A DNA stretch of 64,000 nt from Lutraria lutraria (Eukaryota; Mollusca; Bivalvia; Venerida; Mactridae): the NCBI GenBank assembly GCA_964023205.1, contig OZ026848.1, forward strand, positions 33,219,912 through 33,283,911, written 5' to 3'. How positions within the stretch are numbered: position 1 is the stretch's first letter; each line of letters opens with the position of its first letter. The position numbers and the translations under genes were made by a program. The notes under the pieces were generated by a model that worked only from the letters and a program-made list of their open reading frames with translations, had not been told where the DNA came from and ran no database searches. Shown here piece after piece: positions 49,397 through 61,849 of the stretch.

Positions 49397-49969
49397 GCCG
49401 CACACGCAGCGGGACCTTAGCCGCACACGTAGCGGGACCTAAGCCGCACACGTAGCGGGACCTTAGCTGCACACGTAGCGGGACCTTAGCTGCACACGTA
49501 GCGGGACCTTAGCTGCACACGTAGCGGGACCTTAGCTGCACACGTAGCGGGACCTTAGCCGCACACGTAGCGGGACCTAAGCCGCACACGCAGCGGGACC
49601 TTAGCCGCACACGTAGCGGGACCTTAGCTGCACACGTAGCGGGACCTAAGCCGCACACGCAGCGGGACCTAAGCCGCACACGTAGCGGGACCTTAGCTGC
49701 ACACGTAGCGGGACCTTAGCTGCACACGTAGCGGGACCTTAGCTGCACACGTAGCGGGACCTTAGCCGCACACGTAGCGGGACCTAAGCCGCACACGCAG
49801 CGGGACCTTAGCCGCACACGTAGCGGGACCTAAGCCGCACACGTAGCGGGACCTTAGCTGCACACGTAGCGGGACCTTAGCCGCACACGTAGCGGGACCT
49901 AAGCCGCACACGTAGCGGGACCTAAGCCGCACACGTAGCGGGACCTTAGCTGCACACGTAGCAGCATGA
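49397..49969 (+). repeat. 23-bp CpG-rich minisatellite, ~25 units
   Basis: The unit is CCGCACACGTAGCGGGACCT followed by TAG. Variants alternate CCTTAG/CCTAAG, CCGC/CTGC and ACGTAG/ACGCAG. Each unit has two or three CpGs in otherwise AT-rich DNA. Diverged units continue to about 50035 (GGAGCAGGACC). Confidence 0.95.
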
Positions 49970-50035
49970 GTTGCACACGTAGCAGGATTGAGTCTACCCG
50001 GAGCAGGACCTAAGTCTACCCGGAGCAGGACCAAT

Positions 50036-50463
50036 TTGTTTCACCTATGTTGGTTTACAAGTCGATTTCTCCACTATAAAACGGACAATAACAAAATCAT
50101 TTGGACAGACTGCAGTAAGCACTGCAGTTTGTGATTATATTTTCAAAAGTACACTTGCTTATGCTTTAGGACTGTAAATAGTCGGTAAACAGCAAAACAT
50201 CTATTTTTCGCAATTACTTTGCAGTTTAACTCGCCGTATCTTTCTTATTTTATAAGTAAATAGTCTAGGATTTTTATGACTTGCAATTAAAAGTAACCTA
50301 AATATAAAGAAATATTTATTTTCTTCCTTATTAAAACAGAATGTATAAAAATCAAGCTAAAACTTACTTTGCTCATTTGCCGGTACGATTAAAACCGAAC
50401 ATAGCAGCACGACTGTACCTAGCAGGACAAACCGAACATAGCGGGAGCGGTTTACGGGTGTGG
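50036..50463 (-). repeat. Main inverted-repeat arm, right
   Basis: It is the reverse complement of 48594-49021, beginning TTGTTTCACCTATGTTGG and ending GGAGCGGTTTACGGGTGTG. Confidence 0.88.
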
Positions 50464-50699
50464 TAAATGTTTTCTTGAAATTTGTCATAGTAACGGAGAT
50501 ATACCATTTTTTGCTTTGTATCTCGTTGTGAGCACCATAACATCGTCGAGAACAAGAGAAACACTTGTGCTTGTTTGTTACGAAAACTTTATTCAAACGG
50601 CCTTGTTGAGTGTCTGACATGGGTGCTCACAATGAGGAACGGAAGTTCCTCACAACATTTTTGCCGAAGGATAAATTCCACTCGTTCTGCATGTAATAC

Positions 50700-53600
50700 A
50701 CTTAACGTATCTGGCTTGGATAAAATCGCTAAAATAACGTAAAATGATATTTTACGTTGTTTACAAAGATTAAATGTCATACTTTAATACCAAGCAACAA
50801 CAATTCTAACCGACCGCTCAAAAATGGTGTTTTATTGCGATAAATACTGCACCCCTTTATCGACTTTACCTTATCAGCGTTAAACATCTCTAACGTAATG
50901 TGAATTGTATTGGTACGATATGATACTATTAATTCATTAATGACAAAAAATGTTATAAAATCTCTTACTCAAACCTAGGCGTGGTTTCAATTATTGAACC
51001 GTAAACATAAGCGATTTTGATTGGCTATCAAAATTGAATGGGGTGCGTCAAATTCGTTGATTTCATGAGACAATAATGATCAGACACTTTAATTGTTATT
51101 TGCTCAACTTAAAAAACACAGTAGGTGTCATTTTCGAATTAACATTGCCGTCTTATTTGATGACGAATTTCAAAGCGGTTTTCAGTATTTTGTAGCAGAA
51201 ATGTTAATCTAGGAAGCAGTGCCTCAGAATTTTAATACTTGTTTTCATTTTTTATCTATGGAGTATTACGTAATAAACAGCGGGTTCTGGGTACGGAATT
51301 TCTTTAAAGTCAAATATCTAACGAACGGAGTACTTTATCAAAAAAACTGAGGCACGGTTGCCTGCTTTATACATTTATAGTCGTTTTAAGGCTACTAGTT
51401 GTAATATATTCATATATACAGAGTAGTTATCGTTGTTCAAAAATTTGTAAATTACGTGCGATATTGGTTTATAGAAGATCAATCAAATGTAATATTTGTT
51501 TCAAATTACTTGCAATGCACTTTATACAGTGGGTTTATTTTAGTATATAATTATGGTTTAGTTTTTAAATCTATAAATTGGTGAAACTTGATTTGACCTG
51601 ACATCCAAGCCAGATATCTTAAACAATATAAAATAAACACTACAACCAATCTTTTGACGACAGCGGTCACGAACTCGTGAATTTAAACCCTAAAGTATCA
51701 TTAACGTCCTACTATGTTACATCAAATGTGACGGATCCTTGGAATTTTATTCTTGTCAAATATTTGTTTGGAAGAAGTGTTCGTGTTGATTACGGTTGTT
51801 GAGAAATTCTTGTTCTCTGATTGAACCAGCCCTTTTTCCTGTCGTTTAGCCGCAATCAGTCAGTAGGGAGCCGGGTTTGACAAATCATTATTAAGGTTAA
51901 TATCTGGTTTGTAATTCTGGAAGAAGCGGATTTGCCCAGTAGAATAGTGAATAACCTGGATTCATGATCGATATGAAATAAATAACATTTCATCGAGTTT
52001 GTCACAAAATTCGAATCTGTAGATCAACCAAATGAAATATAAACATGGCGAGTGGTGTTTACAGTAAAAGTTGAAACAAATTTTTATTCGACATCCAAAC
52101 TCAGCCCTCTTAATGCTCATTTGTTGCCATCAAATATAATTAAGAGAAAGTAATAAAACTGCATCTGTATTTTATATTCGATTAAGCGGTTATCTAAACA
52201 CTAACCAGCGATGAATCGATCACAGAACACAGTTGAAAGTTTCGATCAGAATTTTGTTCTCCACTTGTAATAGAATAAAATCATGTTGATTACGAACAAA
52301 ATAGCTCACAATGACGCATCAAGAGCCCAACTAAAGTCTGCTTATATGGAATATAAGTTGGTCTGTATATTCTCAGTAAACTCTAATGGGAGTCATTCAT
52401 TCAGACATATTATCTACACATTTGAGGTCAGTTCTTGTATTCTACACTTGATTGTATCTATCTAACCATTATCATGTGTTTATTTTTCTGGAAAATATGT
52501 CGTGGTAATATTTTGTTGTGAATTAAAGAGGGTCATTGTTTTATAGCCACCTATAAATATCAAGGACTAGCATACAGCCCTCCTTCATGACTATTTTAGT
52601 GTCTGGTTCAAACATTCGGCATTGTTTTGACATTTATTTATTATCAAAGCACTGGAATTGTTAAATTTGTAGGATAAATGTAAATTCTTGTTTTTGCGAC
52701 ATTTTAATAAATAGTAACGTTACAACACATGCTACCAGCGTGTGAAGCCCCCCCCCCCCCAGGTCTACCTACTAAGTACTACGTTTACACTCTGAAACAC
52801 TGTTAAATAATTATTATGTTAATATCATGTTTTATTACAGCAAAATAAAATTAAAAAAAAGAGATTTTTAGGTTGAATCCAGAAGGAATAAAGAAGTTTA
52901 CTCTATAGCTAGCGTAAATATACTGCGGTCACTGTGATAACGAGACGCACCTTTTGTAAGTTGAAGGGCGTGTTGCTCCAGTTCAATATATAATGAGATG
53001 GTGGTTAAAGAGAAATGATTTCTGCGTCAAATAAGACCAGGCTTTTAAAAATTTACAACAAGGCCTTGGTGAACACGACCGGTGTATTTTTTTCGTGATT
53101 TCTATACTATACTGTACGAGTACATACATATTATATATGGAGAAAAAAGTTTTTTTTAAAAACTTTATTTTGCTGTTATAAAACATGTTATAAACATGAC
53201 ATTTGACAGTGTTTCGGAGTGTAAAAAGAATTCCTGAGTAGTAGAGAGTAGACCTGTAGGCGGCCTTCACACGCCGGCATCCCGTGCCTTACAAAACATG
53301 AGATAAATGACATTCAGTAAGTATTTGAAGCACATTAAATAGGCCATTGTTGCCACAGATAAGTTTTATATTCATATTTACTTTTTGTCAATTTTCAACT
53401 GACGTAATGTTAAATAGAAAAATCAATAAATATCAATGCATGTAATGTTGTTTGAGGGAACGAGGGAGCATTAAGTTTAATTTTAAATTAATCATCATTT
53501 TATGCTCATAGTCTGCATATTAACTCCGCCACCAGCTTGAAATTTCAGCCGTTTGGGGAATTATCAAAGCAACCTTGGATGGAATCCAGAAAATGTCCGC

Positions 53601-53860
53601 GTTCTTGAAGGACAAAATCTTCTAATTAAAAACGATGATTTTACATTGAGGTATTACAAACAACTTCTTACCGAATCTTTAGTTTCATTAGACCTTAGTA
53701 GAAATAGAGACGTCAGCACCTAAAAACTGTGTTTATTTTTTTAACGTATCGGAAAGTGTTCATTCTACAGCAGGTTAGAAAATGTTCTCACGTGTAAAGG
53801 TCCGAGATTTATGTGGCATAATTTAGGATACGCTGTTTATTAAACCCTCTATGCATTTAC
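50700..53860. other. Intergenic, AT-rich, no gene recognised
   Basis: It holds only short ORFs without domains, a C12-13 run near 52748, and scattered AT-rich tracts. Confidence 0.35.
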
Positions 53861-53867
53861 ATATACA

Positions 53868-54038
53868 TTATAACCTCTCATGAGCAGCCCTCTCTTAAGC
53901 CACAACCTCCCTTCAATGACATCATGATTTCACATTGCACGATTTAAGTATTAATTTAACCTGACAAAATCAACAACCTCTCAACAACAATATACTTTTG
54001 TTACTTCAAAAGGGTGTTTCTTTGGAGAGGTTGCACTG
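53868..54038. mobile_element. MITE, CAGTGCAACCTCTC family, copy 5
   Basis: The left ATTATAACCTCTCATGAGC mirrors the right TTGGAGAGGTTGCACTG/TA. The interior keeps CACAACCTCCCTTCAATGAC, as in copy 2. Confidence 0.65.
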
Positions 54039-54225
54039 TACATATATTTTGTAGTGTCTTAAATCTTTAATTTCTTCACACATTTCACAAATTTATGAGT
54101 AGGCTGAGCAATCCCCTTTCTTCGAGCACATAAAATTAAAATCGCGACCGTTTTATCATAAACTGAAGAATTCTCGCACCTTACTATTCTCCCATCTGTT
54201 GGACACCATACTTTAGAAATCCCCT

Positions 54226-55465
54226 TTGGTAGACTCATACTTAAAAATCCACTATGATAAACTTCTACTAAAATGCCCTATGAAAGACTCCTACTATAAA
54301 TCCTCTATGATAGGCTCCTACTATAAATCCTCTATGATAGACTCCTACTATAAATCCTCTATGATAGACTCCTACTATAAATCCTCTATGATAGAATCCT
54401 ACTATAAATCCTCTATGATAGACTCCTACTATAAATCCTCTATGATAGACTCCTACTATAAATCCTCTATGAAAGACTCTTACTATAAATCCTCTATGAT
54501 AGACTCCTACTATAAATCCTCTATGATAGACTCCTACTATAAATCCTCTATGATAGACTCCTACTATAAATCCTCTATGATAGACTCCTACTAAAAATGC
54601 CCTATGATAGACTCCTACTATAAATCCTCTATGATAGACTCCTACTATAAATCCTCTATGATAGACTCCTACTAAAAATCCTCTATGATAGACTCCTACT
54701 ATAAATCCTCTATGATAGACTCCTACTATAAATCCTCTATGATAGACTCCTACTAAAAATCCTCTATGATAGACTCCTACTAAAAATCCTCTATGATAGA
54801 CTCCTACTATAAATCCTCTATGATAGACTCCTACTATAAATCCTCTATGATAGACTCCTACTAAAAATGCCCTATGATAGACTCCTACTAAAAATGCCCT
54901 ATGATAGACTCCTACTAAAAATGCCCTATGATAGACTCCTACTAAAATGCCCTATGATAGACTCCTACTAAAAATCCTCTATGATAGACTCCTACTATAA
55001 TGCCCTATGATAGACTCTTACTATAAATCCTCTATGATAGACTCCTACTAAAAATGCCCTATGATAGACTCCTACTAAAAATGCCCTATGATAGACTCCT
55101 ACTAAAAATGCCCTATGATAGACTCCTACTAAAATGCCCTATGATAGACTCCTACTGAAATGCCCTATGATAGACTCCTACTATAAATCCTCTATGATAG
55201 ACTCCTACTAAAAATGCCCTATGATAGACTCCTACTAAAAATGCCCTATGATAGACTCCTACTAAAAATGCCCTATGATAGACTCCTACTAAAATGCTCT
55301 ATGATAGACTCCTACTAAAAATGCCCTATGATAGACTCCTACTAAAAATGCCCTATGATAGACTCCTACTAAAAATGCCCTATGATAGACTCCTACTATA
55401 AATCCTCTATGATAGACTCCTACTAAAATGCCCTATGATAGACTCCTACTGAAATGCCTTATGAC
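54226..55465 (+). repeat. 26-27 bp minisatellite with two unit subtypes, ~46 units
   Basis: The unit is CTCTATGATAGACTCCTACT followed by ATAAATC, or CCCTATGATAGACTCCTACT followed by AAAAATG. The first subtype dominates the 5' half, the second the 3' half. The 27-bp period leaves an open frame at the start that is not a gene. Confidence 0.96.
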
Positions 55466-56029
55466 AGAGCCTGTATTTAATAGTTCAGTCTGATAGACCT
55501 GCATTCTTAAAAGTTCCCTCTGATGGACCCCCTTCGTTGGATTCCAAACTTCGGAATTTCCCTCTCTGATCCTTCCTGTCGTAACTTTAGAATTGCTTCT
55601 AAGTTCTTTACCAAAAGTATCGCATCTGATTGGTACAATACAACATTTATACCTGTCATTCTAACAAGTGCAGGACACCAAAATGAATTATGACGAAATA
55701 ATACGGGTTTTGACGTTAGTCTACAAAAATGCTGCAAAATATATACTACTCAAAGTTTGCTAAGCACCAATTGTTTCACACACCATTGTGAAGCCTACTC
55801 TATAATCATATACATGTATTTATGATATTCACATTGGAAATCGTTTAGTAATATATCGAGAAGGTCCCTAGCGTACGTACACATAACCTGACGGGTAATT
55901 TCCTCGTGACCTTGGATTTTCAGTGTTGATTTTACGCTGCTTACACGTACCCGACATGTGTAGGGTACTCAGTCTTAACTTTCACTTGAAAGGCTGAACG
56001 TTTATGACATAATTATGGCAAATGCGAAT

Positions 56030-57062
56030 GTAAGAATGCATTTGTTAGATACAGACATGTGTCAGGCTGTTGGAATGGTGGAGCAAATGGCTCTCCATTG
56101 TGAGGTTATGTCGTCTTACAGATGCTCTATACAGTTATCACTAGTGCCTGGGAGAGGTTCCAAAACTGTTGTAAATGTACATCTATAAGACGACATGGTG
56201 GGGACAGAAGAAGGGCTACATCTGCGCCTGATTATCGTTTTCTGGTTATACAGTGTCGATGATACCGTTTTGCAACCAAACTTCGTTCTGACCTCAAAAT
56301 ACTTCAGAGGTTTCCTCTCAATTCATACACACATGTTTGTACGAAAGTGGTCTGCTGTCATACACACACGTTTGTTCGAAAGTGGTCTGCTGTCATACAC
56401 ACACGTTTGTACGAAAGTAGTCTGCTGTCATACACACATGTTTGTACGAAAGTGGTCTGCTGTCATACACACATGTTTGTACGAAAGTGGTCTGCTGTCG
56501 AAAAAAAACATGCATACAGATCCCGCTGTGAAGCAGGATGGACTGGCGACTTGTCCTATATTCCAATGAGTCTTGGTACTGCCTAGACTACACGGATATC
56601 ATAGTGCTAGAGTATGGCGAAGACCAGGGGAAAGGTTTCATGCAGCAAACATTGCTGAACACGGGTCGAATCAGCTGGAATGGACGCAATGACCTCGTTG
56701 TCATTGACGGGGGCACACTGACTGTCCAGTAGTCTCAGATGAGAATCTCGTTACCCAAGTAAGGCTGTATGCTGGGGCAGTTGGTAATGGGATAAATTTG
56801 ATGGACGATAATGCCCGTCCTCAAACAGCCAATGTCGTCCAAGAGTACTGGCCAAGAGAGGGTGTTACCCGTTTGGACTTGTCAGCCTGATCCACTGCCC
56901 TAATTCCCATTGAGCACATGTGGAATGAGTTACAGGTCCGCATTACAACCCAGGAACTTTGTGCCTTCCTTGTGGAAGAGTGGAACGCCATTCAAGCGGT
57001 GATATAAAACCTGGCAGGGGACATACAACGACGGTGTCAAGCTGTCATTCACAGCAACTGAT
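56030..57062 (+). pseudogene. Tc1-like transposase pseudogene (DD34E)
   Basis: The N-terminal part has helix-turn-helix-like VGMVEQM near 56070. The catalytic region includes WRLVLYSNESW near 56542-56574, where the first catalytic Asp position is Asn (56565-56567). DDNARP lies at 56804, and the final Glu in IPIEHMWNEL is at 56912, exactly 34 residues after the second Asp. QRRCQAVIHSN ends it near 57060. It is broken by an in-frame TGA (56885-56895 region), frameshifts and an internal 37-bp tandem expansion, so no active enzyme is expected. It is a transposon relic, not a host gene. Confidence 0.85.
56328..56500 (+). repeat. 37-bp tandem repeat inside the transposase pseudogene, ~5 units
   Basis: The unit is CACACATGTTTGTACGAAAG followed by TGGTCTGCTGTCATA, with CACG/CATG and GTACG/GTTCG variants. 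It interrupts the transposase reading frame. Confidence 0.9.
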
Positions 57063-57539
57063 CACATACTCGTCATTAAATCCAAATCGGTTCCATCGAT
57101 TGTTTATATTTTTTCACAATTATCAATGTACCCATCATTCAATTTCTAAATTAACCGCGAAAACATACATGTATTACAATCATTAAATCATTTCTCTATA
57201 ATGTTTTATCAATTATTATCAGATGCATAAAAAGAAATAAAAAAATGATAACTGGCATACAGCAAAACATCTATTTACAATACTATTCTTGGTGCTTAGC
57301 AAGCTTTGAGTGGTATATATACTTTCCTGTGAATCAGGACTTCGTGATCTATGATTTATTCCAAGGCCCTTGGTCCTACAAGGCTATAAGTAACACGTTA
57401 AGACCGCTTTCGATAAATGATGAATGGACTGCTTCTCGTAAGAATGACCCAATACGACGAAGAACGACATTTTGCTTAAGAAATGCAAATTTGCATGGAA
57501 TAGCAAACTATGTTAACATCGAACGTTTATGAATAAATT

Positions 57540-57945
57540 AATCATATCCTAACTTGTCGTGCCACAGTATCATCATATCCTAACTTGTCGTGCCACAGTA
57601 TGATCATATCCTAACTTGTCGTGCCACAGTATGATCATATCCTAACTTGTCGTGCCACAGTATCATCATATCCTAACTTGTCGTGCCACAGTATCATCAT
57701 ATCCTAACTTGTCGTGCCACAGTATCATCATATCCTAACTTGTCGTGCCACAGTATCATCATATCCTAACTTGTCGTGCCACAGTATCATCATATCCTAA
57801 CTTGTCGTGCCACAGTATCATCATATCCTAACTTGTCGTGCCACAGTATCATCATATCCTAACTTGTCGTGCCACAGTATCATCATATCCTAACTTGTCG
57901 TGCCACAGTATCATCATATCCTAACTTGTCGTGCCACAGTATCAT
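57540..57945 (+). repeat. 31-bp minisatellite, 13 units
   Basis: The unit is ATCATATCCTAACTTGTCGT followed by GCCACAGTATC. Only TATCATC/TATGATC variation is seen in the early units. Confidence 0.96.
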
Positions 57946-58549
57946 GTTCTCTATACATCCTCACACTACAGATATACATTTAGTTGTAACTCATACTAAG
58001 AGGATTTCATTAGAGCTACAGGCCTTCAGATGGACACAGCCAGGCGCTATATTCGTAATATTACATCACGAAAAAACAACAAAAACAAAAAATAAATTAT
58101 GAGAAAATTGACGGCGATAGTGAAAACTCTTTGATCGTTAATATTCTTACATGGGCGAGGGAATTCAAAACGTGTCGTGCGTATTATTATTTCCCTGTTT
58201 CTTTAATAGTTCATTACACCTTGAAATAATCTAAGAGATCCGAAATGTGGCAAAACTCGATTATCTTCATCGCTAGCACAAAATGTTTATTGTTTTCATA
58301 ATTGCCTTGTGTCTGTGGTAGTAGATTGTGTTTCTGAACAAACGCCGTTCAAACATTAAACAACTATTGGTAATAACTACAGAAAATGTATCCGTTTATT
58401 TTGCTGAAAGAATTTGTGTTTAAAAGTTCAATAATGTTATCGGCCTTGAAAAAGCATTAACAGACACGAACCCAACTGTTGATTTTGCTAACATTCTTCT
58501 ATCCTTTGCTCAAAGAGTTGAATGGTGCTTTGTTATCCGATTCTAAAAG

Positions 58550-60200
58550 TAGATTTTACTCTCTGAACAAAAATACAGATAAAATTCTGTAAATCTAAAT
58601 ATAGAAAAAAATCTGTGAATCTAATTCGGGATTTTATTCTCTGAACCTAAATGTAGATTTTACTCTCTGATCCTAAATGTAGATTTTATTCTCTGAACCT
58701 AAATGTAGATTGTATTCTCTGAACCTAAATGCAGATTGTATTCTCTGAACTTAAATGCAGATTGTATTCTCTGAACCTAAATGTAGATTTTATTCTCTGA
58801 ACCTAAATGCAGATTGTATTCTCTGAACCTAAATGTAGATTTTATTCTCTGAACCTAAATGTAGATTGTATTCTCTGAACCTAAATGTAGATTTTATTCT
58901 CTGATCCTAAATGTAGATTTTATTCTCTGAACCTAAATGTAGATTGTATTCTCTGAACCTAAATGTAGATTGTATTCTCTGAACCTAAATGTAGATTTTA
59001 TTCTCTGATCCTAAATGTAGATTTTATTCTCTGAACCTAAATGCAGATTGTATTCTCTGAACCTAAATGTAGATTTTATTCTCTGATCCTAAATGTAGAT
59101 TTTATTCTCTGAACCTAAATGTAGATTGTATTCTCTGAACCTAAATTTTTATTCTCTGAACCTAAATGTAGATTGTATTCTCTGAACCTAAATGTAGATT
59201 TTATTCTCTGAACCTAAATGTAGATTGTATTCTCTGAACCTAAATGTAGATTGTATTCTCTGAACCTAAATGTAGATTTTACTCTCTGATCCTAAATGTA
59301 GATTTTATTCTCTGAACCTAAATGTAGATTTTATTCTCTGAACCTAAATGTAGATTGTATTCTCTGAACCTAAATGTAGATTTTATTCTCTGATCCTAAA
59401 TGTAGATTTTATTCTCTGAACCTAAATGTAGATTTTATTCTCTGAACCTAAATGTAGATTGTATTCTCTGAACCTAAATGTAGATTTTATTCTCTGATCC
59501 TAAATGTAGATTGTATTCTCTGAACCTAAATGTAGATTGTATTCTCTGAACCTAAATGTAGATTGTATTCTCTGAACCTAAATGCAGATTGTATTCATTC
59601 TCTGAACCTAAATGTAGATTGTATTCTCTGAACCTAAATGTAGATTGTATTCTCTGAACCTAAATGCAGATTGTATTCTCTGAACCTAAATGTAGATTGT
59701 ATTCTCTGAACCTAAATGTAGATTGTATTCTCTGAACCTAAATACAGATTTTATTCTCTGAACCTAAATGTAGATTGTATTCTCTGAACCTAAATGTAGA
59801 TTTTATTCTCTGAACCTAAATGTAGATTGTATTCTCTGAACCTAAATGTAGATTTTATTCTCTGAACCTAAATGTAGATTGTATTCTCTGAACCTAAATG
59901 TAGATTTTATTCTCTGAACCTAAATGTAGATTGTATTCTCTGAACCTAAATGTAGATTGTATTCTCTGAACCTAAATGTAGATTTAATTCTCTGAACCTA
60001 AATGCAGATTGTATTCTCTGAACCTAAATGTAGATTTTATTCTCTGAACCTAAATGTAGATTTTATTCTCTGAACCTAAATGTAGATTTTATTCTCTGAA
60101 CCTAAATGTAGATTTTATTCTCTGAACCTAAATGTAGATTGTATTCTCTGAACCTAAATGTAGATTTTATTCTCTGAACCTAAATGTAGATTTTATTTTC
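58550..60200 (+). repeat. 26-bp minisatellite, ~62 units
   Basis: The unit is TGTAGATTTTATTCTCTGAA followed by CCTAAA. Variants are TTTTATT/TTGTATT, GAACC/GATCC and TGTAG/TGCAG. One 30-bp unit (near 59590) duplicates ATTC. Confidence 0.97.
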
Positions 60201-60209
60201 TTACAGCCA

Positions 60210-61840
60210 TAATAAGGTTCCGAAACGACGTATTTTCTTCATATAGAAAACACAAATCTGTGATAATACTGATTTGAAGACTGATAAATAATAAACACAA
60301 TGTGTGATTAAAACACATGCAAACTGTCATATATGTAAAATAATCTTTCCTTGAAGATTGACATAACAAGCCCAGTTTGTTTACAAATACGGCGCTAAAT
60401 GTATTCCGACTGTATCTCCGTCTCTTTCCGGAGACTACGGATAATTTTGTGCGTACTTCCGATCATTGACGAAGAGTTTTCGGAATTGTTCGGGAAATTT
60501 AAACGTAAACAATATTTAGTATTTTGTACGGAGGACAAAGTACTAAATAGCGTTTTCAGTTGCTTATTTCTCAAAGAAGGAACGACGACCTGAGATCAGA
60601 TACGGGTCCCTTCTGTACCATTTTGGGTATATTTTAATATCTCAATCTTTCGAGATTTTTTGTAGATAGAGTATATTACAAATTTTAAGCCTTATTGGGG
60701 CTTTAACCTAAATGTAGATTTTATTTTCTGAACCTAAAAATAGACTGTATTTCCCGAACTTAGGTGTAGATTCTTTTTTCTGAAACAAAACTGTAGATTT
60801 TATTTTCTGAATCAAAATGTAGATTTTATTTTCTGAATAAAAAAGTGTAGACTTTATTTTCGGAACCTAAATGTCGATTTTATTCTCTGAACCTAAAATT
60901 TAATGTACATGTATATTTTATTTTCTGAATCTTTATGTAAATGTTTTCTTTAGCCTATTGTTCTATTACTGGAAACGTTTTTGCCACCCGAGCTTGAATT
61001 CAGACTTCTATATAATGAAATATGTTATGTTTCTTTGAGCATAAAATAAAAGTAATCTTTCATTTTACGAGTTTGAGCATTTTTTTCAGTGCGACAGTAC
61101 ATGCATTTTGTTCATACTGTGTGGATTATAATTATAAAAATGAAACACTGAACCTACAAGGTTAAGAAAACAGACGAATTTCTAGACTTGTTCCTGAGAT
61201 CTGTAATAGTACTAATAACCTATCAATTTGTTCCGACGTTTTATAATTCTCTTACATGTCTGTTCTACGCTGAACACAACGATCTTCTACATAAATACTA
61301 TACTTAGACAAAGTACAATTTATAGGAGAAATTACTAGTATTCGTCATAAGAAACGTTAGATAGTGTTATTGTATTCATGTCTGTAAGTTGCTGGACGTA
61401 TTTGATATTGTATTATTTGGAAATATGAACTAACGTTAATATACACGCGAACACTCCGGTATAGAATCTCCGGAGACTTGTGATATACGTCATCGATGAG
61501 GTATTTATATTATGTGTTACAGGCAGTTTTGTCTAGTATGTATTTTAGAATGTTTTTGGAACATAAAATTCTGTCTCCTATTATTGGCCAATTCGTTAAT
61601 TTTAGAATCCAATGCAAATAACAGTATACTGTTAGAAATTTGAAGAATTCAGCAGAATGTCGCAATAACACAACCAAACGATCAATTCTAAATGAAACAA
61701 TTCATGTATAATCGTAAAGTCAGTAAAACTTATTCCAAGGCTACACGTCAAGAGATTCTACGGTCTACGATTCAACCAACAAGACTAACACCAAACCACT
61801 ACAATCTGACTACATATAATGCAGATCGTCACAGTACTGA
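60210..61840. other. Intergenic with degenerate 26-bp units, no gene
   Basis: Diverged copies of the preceding 26-bp unit recur at about 60705-60905, separated by about 500 bp of unrelated sequence. A short ORF at 60399-60593 has no recognised domain. Confidence 0.4.
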
Positions 61841-61849
61841 AATCATCAA

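Larger units (their letters stand above)
48262..50688. repeat. Composite inverted-repeat structure (foldback-like element)
   Basis: Outer arms of about 100 bp (48262-48358 and about 50584-50688) share CCTTCGGCAAAAATGTTGT. Main arms 48594-49021 and 50036-50463 are inverted, near-identical and 428 bp long. A perfect 35-bp inner inverted repeat lies at 49032-49066 and 49129-49163. The centre also holds the 23-bp array. Between the outer and main arms the left side (48360-48593) and right side (50464-50583) differ, so one side has been replaced. No transposase was seen. Confidence 0.8.
55746..57313 (+). mobile_element. Tc1-like DNA transposon, near full length (1.57 kb)
   Basis: The left end TA/CTACTCAAAGTTTGCTAAGC mirrors the right end GCTTAGCAAGCTTTGAGTGG/TA over about 28 bp, with TA on both sides. 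The size is typical of Tc1/mariner. The interior carries the decayed transposase at 56030-57062. Confidence 0.88.

Noticed and set aside
56195..56732. Overlapping ORFs of 64-124 codons as host genes
   Set aside because: They are fragments of the broken Tc1-like transposase and its internal 37-bp repeat.
57540..57945. Regularly spaced 31-bp repeats resembling a CRISPR array
   Set aside because: Units are contiguous with no unique spacers, there are no cas genes, and the context is animal nuclear DNA.
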